Assembly (NCBI GenBank): GCA_018400755.1
Contig: JAGYLU010000001.1
Span: 82,640 to 146,639, forward strand
DNA length: 64,000 bases
Direction of reading: 5' to 3'
From: Acholeplasmataceae bacterium
Lineage (GTDB): Bacteria > Bacillota_I > Bacilli_A > Acholeplasmatales > Acholeplasmataceae
The notes beneath the pieces were generated by a model. It made no database searches. It was given only the letters and a program-made list of their open reading frames with translations, and was not told the origin of the DNA. The translations under genes and the position numbers were made by a program. Shown here piece by piece: positions 17,531 through 25,765 of the stretch. Position 1 is the first letter of the stretch, and every line of letters starts with the position of its first letter.

Positions 17531-18439
17531 ATGATCAATCTAGTCATCGATACTGACATCGGTAACGACTGTGACGATGCCGGTGCATTGGCGATTGCCC
17601 ACAATCTGGCCAATCAATCAATGTGCGATATTCTGGCATTCACGAGCAATACATCACGTCGAGACGGTGCCCAGGCCATTCAAATCATCAATCATCATTA
17701 TCATCGGACAGTGCCAGTTGGAATGACCAACCGTACGTCGTTTTTAGCTGAGGAACACGGTTACGGGGCATACTCCCGAGGTTTGGTCAGCGCATATGGA
17801 CATTACCTGAACGGACAACCCATTGAAGATGCGGTCACGTTGTTGCGCCGAACCCTTGTGGCTTCACCCACAAAAGTTCGGATTGTCTGTATTGGTCCTC
17901 TCAATAACATCGCTGACTTGATGCGGTCTGAAGCGTGTCTCGAGTCTCATCTCAACGGACGTGAACTGATCAAAGAGAAAATGGAGTCTTTCGTCATCAT
18001 GAGTGGGGAATTTCAGAAAAACCGCACTTTTGTCGTTGACGGACACCCAATGACTGCCGAATGGAATATCATCCAGGATTTGTCTTCAGCACGGTATGTA
18101 ATCAGTCATTTGGACATCCCAGCTGTCTTCATTCCTTATTCTGTCGGTCTGATTGAAACCGGACAATCCTTGTTTGATACACCCAATTACGATTCCCCCA
18201 TCAAGTTATCCTATCAGATCCATAGCAATGGTCCGAGATACAGTTGGGACCCTATCACCATCTATTATGCGGTCATGGGCGAAAGTGAGCTGTTCAACAT
18301 CAGTGCTCCCGGAATCGTCTCGATTGATCAACAAGGGATTACCTCTTTCACAGAAGATTCCAGCGGAAAACATCGCTATGTGAGGCATTTGAATCATAAA
18401 CAGACTGTCATCGACATCCTCAATGGTCTCATGTTATGA
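17531..18439 (+). CDS. Nucleoside-hydrolase-like protein
   Basis: A 302-residue enzyme of the inosine-uridine nucleoside hydrolase family, which splits the N-glycosidic bond of nucleosides to give ribose and base. The calcium and ribose-binding signature DTDIGNDCDDAGAL is at residues 7-20, and VRIVCIGPLNNIADL and VVDGHPMTAEWNI match later conserved blocks (the usual second motif is N-x-x-x-D; here AEWNI). Several locus members are sugar-specific, so an unusual glycoside is possible as substrate. It is the first gene after the promoter, with an AGAGGCG site, and overlaps the next gene by ATGA. Confidence 0.8.
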   Translation: MINLVIDTDIGNDCDDAGALAIAHNLANQSMCDILAFTSNTSRRDGAQAIQIINHHYHRTVPVGMTNRTSFLAEEHGYGAYSRGLVSAYGHYLNGQPIEDAVTLLRRTLVASPTKVRIVCIGPLNNIADLMRSEACLESHLNGRELIKEKMESFVIMSGEFQKNRTFVVDGHPMTAEWNIIQDLSSARYVISHLDIPAVFIPYSVGLIETGQSLFDTPNYDSPIKLSYQIHSNGPRYSWDPITIYYAVMGESELFNISAPGIVSIDQQGITSFTEDSSGKHRYVRHLNHKQTVIDILNGLML

Positions 18440-19344
18440 AAATGAAAAAAACAAAACGGGACCGATTGTCGTTCTACTTGTTCATCAGTCCTTGGATTAT
18501 TGGGTTTTTGTTGTTCTCAATTTTGCCAATGATGACTTCACTCTATTACAGTTTCACAGAGGTCACAGTTCTTGGTTTAGGTAGAAGGACTCCTGAACTT
18601 GTTGGTTTTGCCAACTATCAAAGCGTCATATTTGATGATCCGATCTTCATGCAATCAATCACAAATACGTTTGTTTATTCATTTGTCCGAGTATTTTCCG
18701 GTGTCTTTCTGGCATTGTTGCTCGCCGTCCTTCTCAATGGCAAGATACCGGGTAGAAATATCTATAGAACACTGATTTATCTACCAGCGATTATTCCGAT
18801 TGTCGGATCAGCCATGCTTTGGAAACAACTCTTTAGTACTGACTTCAGTTTGTTCAATTACATGATGTCCTGGATTGGGATTGCTCCTAGGGAGTGGCTG
18901 AACTACGACAATGCCATGAGTTCAGTCATCCTGATGAGCATATGGTCAGGATTGGGTCCAACGATGATCATCTGTCTGGCCTCTTTGCAAAATGTTCCAA
19001 AGGATTTGGTTGAAGCCGCCGAGATTGATGGCGCTGGCAAAGTCAACCGGTTTCGTCACATCACGATTCCGATGATCAGCCCGACCCTTGTCTATTTGCT
19101 TGTCACTGGGTTTATCGGTGCGCTTCAAGCGTATGCCGAAATGGATTTGTTGACCGGTGGCGGACCAGGGAACCGAACAACCACAATGGCCATGAATGTC
19201 GTCTTCCATGCTTTTGATGGTCGTGGCATGGGCTATGCGTCAGCTCAGGCATGGATCATCTTCATCATTATTCTGGTATTCTCAATCTTCTTCTTCAAAA
19301 TCGTCAATAAACGCGCATATTACGAAAGTGCTGATGAACAATGA
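18436..19344 (+). CDS. ABC sugar importer permease, MalF/LplB type
   Basis: A 302-residue permease with six predicted membrane helices. The cytoplasmic EAA loop that contacts the ATPase is clear: EAAEIDGAGKVNRFRHITIPMI near residue 195. The start LSFYLFISPWIIGFLLFSILPM is typical of the first permease of CUT1 carbohydrate importers. It pairs with the next gene and the solute-binding lipoprotein at 21478. No ATPase gene is present in the locus, so a shared MsmK-like ATPase encoded elsewhere is expected. Confidence 0.9.
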   Translation: MKMKKTKRDRLSFYLFISPWIIGFLLFSILPMMTSLYYSFTEVTVLGLGRRTPELVGFANYQSVIFDDPIFMQSITNTFVYSFVRVFSGVFLALLLAVLLNGKIPGRNIYRTLIYLPAIIPIVGSAMLWKQLFSTDFSLFNYMMSWIGIAPREWLNYDNAMSSVILMSIWSGLGPTMIICLASLQNVPKDLVEAAEIDGAGKVNRFRHITIPMISPTLVYLLVTGFIGALQAYAEMDLLTGGGPGNRTTTMAMNVVFHAFDGRGMGYASAQAWIIFIIILVFSIFFFKIVNKRAYYESADEQ

Positions 19345-20189
19345 CCATAACGAAACGGCGTCGTGAACAAGTCAATCTCGGTGTTCGAACCACAGCATCA
19401 GTGCTGATTGCGACCATCATTGCCATCCCCTTTTTCTGGATGCTTTTATCATCTTTTCACGCATCATCTTTCGATCTGTTCCAGTCTCCGCCTAAGCTTC
19501 CCTCGCCTTTTTCACCCAGCAATTATCCCGAAGCGATCGCGGTCATCGACATGTTCAAACTGATTTTCAATACCCTGGTGATTGTCTTTTGGAATATGGT
19601 TCTCTCCATCATGTCATCGATTCTGGTCGCCTATGGCTTCGCCCGATTCAAAGTCAAGGAAAGCAATACCATCTTCTTTATTCTTCTTGCGACCATGATG
19701 CTTCCCTGGGTTGTCACTTTGGTTCCCTCATACATCATCTACACCCGTCTGGGATTTGTTGGCACAAGACTGCCTCTGATTCTTCCGGCAATCGGTGGAA
19801 ACGCCTTCTTCATCTTCCTGCTCCGGCAATACATGCTAGGTATTCCCAAGAGTCTTGATGAAGCTGCGGAAATTGATGGCTGTTCGAAACTTGGGATTCT
19901 GTTTAAAATCATCCTTCCGCAATGCAAACCCATTCTCGCGACTCTCATTGTCTTTAGTTTTGTCGGATCTTGGAGTGACTATGTCGGTCCGCGAATCTAT
20001 TTGGCCAGCAATCCTGGGTTGCAGACGCTATCCGTTGGATTGCGCTATTTCCAAAGTACCACGTCTGTCATGCCATGGCATCTGTTGATGGCAGCCTGTG
20101 TGATATTCACAATTCCGATGGTCGTGACGATGTTTGTCTCTCAAAGAGCGTTCACCGAAGGCATTGTCACAACCGGATTGAAAGGATAA
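19341..20189 (+). CDS. ABC sugar importer permease, MalG/AraQ type
   Basis: A 282-residue partner permease of the CUT1 importer, with the EAA loop DEAAEIDGCSKLGILFKIILP near residue 175 and the family opening of one helix followed by SSFHASSFDLFQSPPKLP. It overlaps the previous permease by ATGA and is followed after 2 bp by the oxidoreductase gene, so the three are one transcript. Substrate range cannot be read from the sequence, but the surrounding enzymes point to an amino-sugar-containing oligosaccharide. Confidence 0.9.
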   Translation: MTITKRRREQVNLGVRTTASVLIATIIAIPFFWMLLSSFHASSFDLFQSPPKLPSPFSPSNYPEAIAVIDMFKLIFNTLVIVFWNMVLSIMSSILVAYGFARFKVKESNTIFFILLATMMLPWVVTLVPSYIIYTRLGFVGTRLPLILPAIGGNAFFIFLLRQYMLGIPKSLDEAAEIDGCSKLGILFKIILPQCKPILATLIVFSFVGSWSDYVGPRIYLASNPGLQTLSVGLRYFQSTTSVMPWHLLMAACVIFTIPMVVTMFVSQRAFTEGIVTTGLKG

Positions 20190-20191
20190 CG

Positions 20192-21481
20192 ATGATGATC
20201 AATATCGCAATCATCGGATTGGGTGCCCGTGGTGGTGAGGTCTATGGCGATTATATCAAACAACATCCCGAACTCGCCAGGGTTGTCGCCATTGCTGATC
20301 CCAATCCAGAAAAAAGAGTCAAATACCAAACCTTGTTTGATCTTGATGATTCATGTGTGTTTGACAGTGGTGCATCTCTTTTGCAAGCCAAACCTGAAGT
20401 CCAAGCGGTCATTATCGCATCACCTGATCAAAGTCATCACGTTGACGCTCTCAAGGCAATCGAATCAGGCTATGACCTTCTTTTGGAAAAACCAATTGCT
20501 ACCACCCTTGAAGCTTGCCTTGAAATCAGGGATGCCGCCGTCAGAAACCATCGTCGTGTTGTCCTCTGTCATGTCCTGAGATACGCACCTTTGTATCGAA
20601 AAATCAAGGACATCCTTGATGAGAAAATCATTGGAGACATCGTGTTGATGCATCAAATTGAGCATATCGGATACTGGCACTTTGCCCATTCATTCGTCCG
20701 TGGCAATTGGCGAAACTCACAGACATCGGCCCCGATAGTACTTGCCAAGACATCCCATGATCTTGATATCATTCTTTGGTATATGGGTGTTGATGTTGAT
20801 TCGGTTTCCTCATTTGGAGGTTTATATCACTTCCATCCGAAACATGCGCCATCCAATGCACCTTCCCATTGCATCAAAGGATGTCCAATCAAAAACACCT
20901 GTCCTTATGATGCTGAAAAGATTTACATGAACAATTTCAAGGCCTACCCGCTTGAGCACAACAAAGTGTGGCCCTTCACAGTTCTTGATGTCAATCCCAC
21001 AGAGTCATCACTCAACAAGGCCTTGCTTGGCCCTTACGGAAGGTGTGTCTACCTCTGTGACAATGATGTCATGGATCATCAGCTTGTCAATATCGCTTTC
21101 AAGAACGGTTCTCACGCCCATTTGACGCTTTCCGCATTCAGTGGAAGCACCCATCGCCAAATTAAGATCATGGGTACCAAAGGTGAGATCAATGCTGACG
21201 ATCTGACCCAAGTGATCACCGTGAAGACCTATGATGGCCGATTTGATGTCACGCCTGTGATCTATGACATCCGGAAAATGAGTGAATCGCTGAAAGGGCA
21301 TGGTGGTGGTGATGAACGGATGATGTATGATTTTCTCACCGGTCTTTCAAGTTCTGAGAAAACATCGATTTCATCATCGATTGAGCACACTGTGACCAGT
21401 CATGTTCTCGCTTTCAAAGCCGAGGAATCACGTTGCCATCAAGGCACACGAATCACGATGAATGAGGAGGATACACGATGA
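20192..21481 (+). CDS. Gfo/Idh/MocA family NAD(P)-dependent oxidoreductase
   Basis: A 429-residue cytoplasmic enzyme with the N-terminal Rossmann motif IGLGARGG, the lysine motif EKPIATT near residue 98 (catalytic-region Lys), and a C-terminal alpha/beta domain. A cysteine cluster CIKGCPIKNTCPY near residue 230 marks a subgroup often found in polysaccharide-use loci; it may bind a metal. Members oxidise or isomerise sugars, and some cleave glycosides by a redox route. The ATG at 20192 follows an AAAGGA site; the open frame itself begins earlier inside the permease gene. Confidence 0.85.
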   Translation: MMINIAIIGLGARGGEVYGDYIKQHPELARVVAIADPNPEKRVKYQTLFDLDDSCVFDSGASLLQAKPEVQAVIIASPDQSHHVDALKAIESGYDLLLEKPIATTLEACLEIRDAAVRNHRRVVLCHVLRYAPLYRKIKDILDEKIIGDIVLMHQIEHIGYWHFAHSFVRGNWRNSQTSAPIVLAKTSHDLDIILWYMGVDVDSVSSFGGLYHFHPKHAPSNAPSHCIKGCPIKNTCPYDAEKIYMNNFKAYPLEHNKVWPFTVLDVNPTESSLNKALLGPYGRCVYLCDNDVMDHQLVNIAFKNGSHAHLTLSAFSGSTHRQIKIMGTKGEINADDLTQVITVKTYDGRFDVTPVIYDIRKMSESLKGHGGGDERMMYDFLTGLSSSEKTSISSSIEHTVTSHVLAFKAEESRCHQGTRITMNEEDTR

Positions 21482-22854
21482 AAAAATCAATGATCATCAT
21501 AGTCATCTTGCTGATGCTTGTCATGCTCTCAGGATGCAAGAAAAGGAAAGATATCACCGGCAATGATGGTGATATTGAACTGACATATTATGTCTGGGGA
21601 AACAATACCGAAGTCAATGCCATCCAAAATGTCATCGATCTCTTCGAAGCAGAAAATCCTGGCATCTTTGTCAACATCGAAAGAGCGGGAGACAACTACT
21701 TCCTTGATCTCAAGATGAAATTCGCAAGTGGTCGTGGCCCTGATGTGTTTCTCATGGATCCGGGTGAGATCAGACCATTTCTGGATGAAGACCTGATTCA
21801 AGAACTCGATGATTATATTGCCCAAAGCAGCAGTTTATCACTTGATGACCTTTGGGATGTCAACAACGGTTACCGGTTTGACGGCAATCAGATGGGTCAA
21901 GGTAGCCTATATGCTTTGATTAAGGACTGGACTCCTGACTTCATGTTGATCTATAACAAGAGTCAGGTCAACGCGTATCGTAATCAGGTCCCAGATGCTT
22001 TTCCTTACCTTGAATCTGATGAACCGATGACATGGAGCCAATTCAGCGCATTTGCTTCGGCGATGACCATCGGAAGCGGGACAACCGTCACCCGTTATGG
22101 AACAACAATGGATTTCGTCCCCTACAAACACTTGTATGAATGGATCCAAATGAGCGGAGAGTCGATGTTCATCGAGAATCAAACTGTCTTCAACAGAGAC
22201 GCACAAGGTGTGATTGATGCTTTCGAATTCTTCATCTCCCTTCAGGAAGGTGCAAATGCGCCCGCGCCTTACAAAGGATCCTCATCATTGGCGGTAGGCG
22301 GGGAACGGTTCACACTTGGTACCGTATCAAGCGTCTTTCTTGGCCGATGGGCTTTTGTTGCCTATGGCTGGAACAATGTCGATTTTGACATCGGAATTCT
22401 TCCTCCTCCAGTCCCCGACAACAGAGTCACCGACGAGCATGGCAAACGCTTGCCATATGCTGGTGTGTCCGGGATGATTGCCAATGCCATCAATAAGGAC
22501 TCAGAACACAAAGATGCCGCGTTCAAATTCATCGAATTCTACCAAACTGTCGGTATGGAAAGCCTGGCAGAACTCGGATACAACATTCCGGGAAACAAAA
22601 CAATTGCCCGTGATGTCTTCTTGTCGGTTGAAGATCCAAAGATCAGAAGCATCAATGAGATCTTCCTTGATGCTGCCGTCTCCTACTCATATCCAATCGA
22701 ATATAATCCTTATCTATCAACGACAACGATTGAAAGAATCATCGGTAGAAGCATGGGTTTGTACTTTGAACGACGAGAGGGTCTAACAACCATCGAAGCA
22801 CTTCTTGATCAGATTGAACAAGATCTCAACGACGAAATACGTCGTATAAGATAA
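21478..22854 (+). CDS. ABC sugar importer solute-binding lipoprotein
   Basis: A 458-residue extracellular solute-binding protein of family 1. The signal peptide ends in MLSGC with the lipid cysteine at residue 20. The mature protein shows LTYYVWGNNTEVNAIQNVIDLFE, FASGRGPDVFLMDPGE and later AAFKFIEFYQT, all typical of oligosaccharide receptors. It delivers the substrate to the two permeases. It overlaps the oxidoreductase gene by ATGA and has a strong GGAGG site. Ligand unknown. Confidence 0.9.
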   Translation: MKKSMIIIVILLMLVMLSGCKKRKDITGNDGDIELTYYVWGNNTEVNAIQNVIDLFEAENPGIFVNIERAGDNYFLDLKMKFASGRGPDVFLMDPGEIRPFLDEDLIQELDDYIAQSSSLSLDDLWDVNNGYRFDGNQMGQGSLYALIKDWTPDFMLIYNKSQVNAYRNQVPDAFPYLESDEPMTWSQFSAFASAMTIGSGTTVTRYGTTMDFVPYKHLYEWIQMSGESMFIENQTVFNRDAQGVIDAFEFFISLQEGANAPAPYKGSSSLAVGGERFTLGTVSSVFLGRWAFVAYGWNNVDFDIGILPPPVPDNRVTDEHGKRLPYAGVSGMIANAINKDSEHKDAAFKFIEFYQTVGMESLAELGYNIPGNKTIARDVFLSVEDPKIRSINEIFLDAAVSYSYPIEYNPYLSTTTIERIIGRSMGLYFERREGLTTIEALLDQIEQDLNDEIRRIR

Positions 22855-22874
22855 ACATAGAAAAGGAGAAAATT

Positions 22875-25412
22875 ATGAAACGAGTGCTCATTTTAGCCGT
22901 TTTCCTTGCGGGTGGCATGCTCTTCTTCGGCTTTGACGCCTCAGCTTCCGGTCCACCGGTGAGATTCTATGAACCGGCGACAGTGTTCTTTGAAGATTTC
23001 GAAGGTGACACTGAGATTGCCCATTATGATCATTTATTCACTGGGCATGAAGCGGATATCACAACCGAGAATGCCATTTCGGGAACCCAATCCTTGACGA
23101 CTTACGTGGTGAACGCACCCGGTCAATGGGTTGACACGTTGGCCATCAAAAAGGATTTCACCCAAATCGAGGGTGCCAATGCCTTTTTGGTGACAGGTAA
23201 GATTCAGACCTCAAACTATCAGCAAATGATGGTTGAGGTCAGAAAGAATTATGATGGAAACACCGTTGAAAACATGCCTTATGAATTCATTCTGACCATC
23301 AATGAGGCAAACAAGACCGTTCAAAGGCCTTGTTTCAATGGTTGGTACAATGCCTGTACGACACTTGATCTTCACAATGAACTCTTCAGCATTGATTCAG
23401 AGGGTGTCATCGATTTTGAGTTTGAGTTTTCCTCAGACGAACCGGTCACCTTCACATTCAGAGGCGTCATCGCCGACATCAATCAGGTTGCTGTGATGAC
23501 TTTCGATGATCTTGGCATATCTGAAAAACCGGTCATGACTGAAGACTTCGAGGTTGTCATGGGCAATTTCTGGGAAGGGACCGCCTTTTGGGCAAATGCT
23601 GGTGGTATTGAAACCGATCCCGTGAAGGTTGTTTCCGGAACTCAGTCACTTCGTTATGACATCAATGACTGGGTCTTAGGTGGCATTACAAACACCAAGT
23701 TCCAACCACCACAGGAAGTTCCTCTCAAATTGACCTTCGAAGTCAGAGCTGTCAATGGAAAAGTCTTTCTGATGGCGACACCTTGGAGCCCTCTTTATTT
23801 CGAGTTCCAATATGACTTCGAAACCAATGTTTTGTCTCATCCGGGGCTTGCTGCCGCATCTGCAACCATGATTGGTGATGTGCTTCATGCTGAGATGTTC
23901 TTCACCGTTCCGGCATCGGTTGACCTTCAGACGTTCAACTTCTACGGAAGCAAACTCAACGGTGAGGCACCTGGCCACTACATCCTTGACAACTTTGCGG
24001 TCGAAGTGCTTGAAAAAGACCCGATGGTCGTTCCGGAGTTCAATGTCGGATACGCCATTACCAAAACGGAAGCCATGGCCTATCGTACCAATTTGCTCGC
24101 TGCTGACATTCTCTCTGTCTCTCTTGGTGAAGAAATACTCGATGAAAGCGCTTATGTCCTTACGGATTACGGCTTTGCCTTCCAAAACGCCTATCTTGAT
24201 GGATTGGAAGCCCAACTTGGCCTTGAATTCACGCTTGAGACAACATATGGGACTCATGTGATCCTTTTGGATCTCTATGATGTCCGTCCAATCGTCGTTC
24301 CTGATTCGCTTGTTTACCAGAAATCCCTACAACAAAACGTTGCTCTTGAGCTGGATCTGGTTGACCATGCATTCGTTTCATTGTCACTAAACGGTGCTTT
24401 GATTGGTCAAGACAAGTATGTGATTGAAGAGGACAGTCTTGTGCTTGATGCCGCTTTGTTCCTCGCCCTCGAGAATGGTGAACACCTTCTATCTGTTATT
24501 TCCGAAGGGGGAACAAGAACACTGTCCGTCACAGTTGAAACCGGTGGACCCGCAGTCCTTGAAGCATCCTATGACTATCAAAAAGGTGTGGACAATGACC
24601 TCGACATCGGAATCAATCTGACATCCGACCATATCACTGGTATCAGTGTTTCTGAAACCCCACTTCAACCTGTGGACTACACTCTGAGCGAAGGCATCCT
24701 GACCCTCAATGACTCATTCTTGATGACCTTACCTGCTGGTTTGACAGAGTTCACCATTGAAACTAGTACCCCAGGTATCACTTTTGATTTCAGCGTAAAT
24801 GTTATGGTCTTTGGACCAATCACCGATGTTACTTCTGTGACTTACGATGTCCATATAGACGATATCCTGGAGATCATCATCGACTTGAATGGTATGGCCA
24901 TCACCACTGTGCTCCTTGATGATGTCACGCTTGAATCAGGCTACGAATACATTCTCGGTGCGCTTGAACTTGATGCCTCTGTCTTTTCCAATCTTGCAAT
25001 AGGCACTTACACACTTTCAATCAGCACTGCCGGTGGCACTGTCGAAATCGACCTGTCCATTGTGAACTCAGCCTTTCTAAACGATGTCATCATCATCACT
25101 GTTCCATCTTCAGTCGTGACAATCACCAAAGGTGCCACATATGATCCTCTTGCCGACATCACCCACAGCAATGCTGTCGGTGACGTGACTGTCAGTCTTT
25201 CCGATCATTTGAATGTCAATACCCCAGGCCGTTACGTTGTCACTGTTGTCATATCAGATGAACAAGGAAACACATCTTTTGCTTATTATGTTGTCCGTGT
25301 GTCTGGTGTTCTCTATTCCGTCACCATCACTTATGACATACTGACCAAAGAAAGGGGTGTCATTGATGAAGCGATTCTTGATTCTGATCGTAAGCATCAT
25401 TTCAGTTTTTAG
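22875..25412 (+). CDS. Secreted multi-domain surface protein, probable glycan binding
   Basis: An 845-residue exported protein with a signal peptide ending near ASASG (residue 26). The first half holds two similar modules that each begin with a phrase like FFEDFEGDTEIAHYDHLF and ISGTQSLTTYV, the pattern of carbohydrate-binding jelly-roll modules; a second copy starts at EDFEVVMGNFWEGTAFWAN. The second half (residues 390-830) has four or five short beta repeats marked by phrases such as DILSVSLGEEILDESAYVLT. No catalytic motif was seen. The last 16 codons overlap the next gene out of frame and no anchor is present, so the true C-terminus may be lost. Confidence 0.7.
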   Translation: MKRVLILAVFLAGGMLFFGFDASASGPPVRFYEPATVFFEDFEGDTEIAHYDHLFTGHEADITTENAISGTQSLTTYVVNAPGQWVDTLAIKKDFTQIEGANAFLVTGKIQTSNYQQMMVEVRKNYDGNTVENMPYEFILTINEANKTVQRPCFNGWYNACTTLDLHNELFSIDSEGVIDFEFEFSSDEPVTFTFRGVIADINQVAVMTFDDLGISEKPVMTEDFEVVMGNFWEGTAFWANAGGIETDPVKVVSGTQSLRYDINDWVLGGITNTKFQPPQEVPLKLTFEVRAVNGKVFLMATPWSPLYFEFQYDFETNVLSHPGLAAASATMIGDVLHAEMFFTVPASVDLQTFNFYGSKLNGEAPGHYILDNFAVEVLEKDPMVVPEFNVGYAITKTEAMAYRTNLLAADILSVSLGEEILDESAYVLTDYGFAFQNAYLDGLEAQLGLEFTLETTYGTHVILLDLYDVRPIVVPDSLVYQKSLQQNVALELDLVDHAFVSLSLNGALIGQDKYVIEEDSLVLDAALFLALENGEHLLSVISEGGTRTLSVTVETGGPAVLEASYDYQKGVDNDLDIGINLTSDHITGISVSETPLQPVDYTLSEGILTLNDSFLMTLPAGLTEFTIETSTPGITFDFSVNVMVFGPITDVTSVTYDVHIDDILEIIIDLNGMAITTVLLDDVTLESGYEYILGALELDASVFSNLAIGTYTLSISTAGGTVEIDLSIVNSAFLNDVIIITVPSSVVTITKGATYDPLADITHSNAVGDVTVSLSDHLNVNTPGRYVVTVVISDEQGNTSFAYYVVRVSGVLYSVTITYDILTKERGVIDEAILDSDRKHHFSF

Positions 25413-25752
25413 TCTGATTGCCTGTGAAAGCCCTGTAACCAATGATTTTCAGGCAACCGTTGTTTTTGAAGAAGTCACGATCGAAGCCATCACAGTTCAT
25501 GCTGTGATCACAGAAGACATGACGAGTCTCGACGCTCTCGCATTCATTGCCAATGAGCTTGCGGTCGATACATATCAGAAGCATATTGAAACCATCGCAT
25601 TGAATGCCATGACGCTGACTGTCTATCTCTATGACTCAACAGCATCATACAATGCCGAATCCGACACATACGGATTCATGGTCTTCAATTTGAATGCTGA
25701 AAACACTCCGGGCGTCAGTCACGCGAACAATCAACTGACCCTCGGGGCATAA
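25366..25752 (+). CDS. Small lipoprotein, unknown function
   Basis: A 128-residue lipoprotein with the signal peptide MKRFLILIVSIISVFSLIAC and lipid cysteine at residue 20. The ATG at 25366 is chosen over a GTG at 25357 because it begins the signal peptide directly after an AAAGGGGTG site. The mature part (about 105 residues) shows no known domain. It overlaps the end of the upstream gene by 47 bp and is 13 bp from the next, within one operon. It may be an accessory to the surface proteins. Confidence 0.7.
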   Translation: MKRFLILIVSIISVFSLIACESPVTNDFQATVVFEEVTIEAITVHAVITEDMTSLDALAFIANELAVDTYQKHIETIALNAMTLTVYLYDSTASYNAESDTYGFMVFNLNAENTPGVSHANNQLTLGA

Positions 25753-25765
25753 AAGAGGAGAAACG

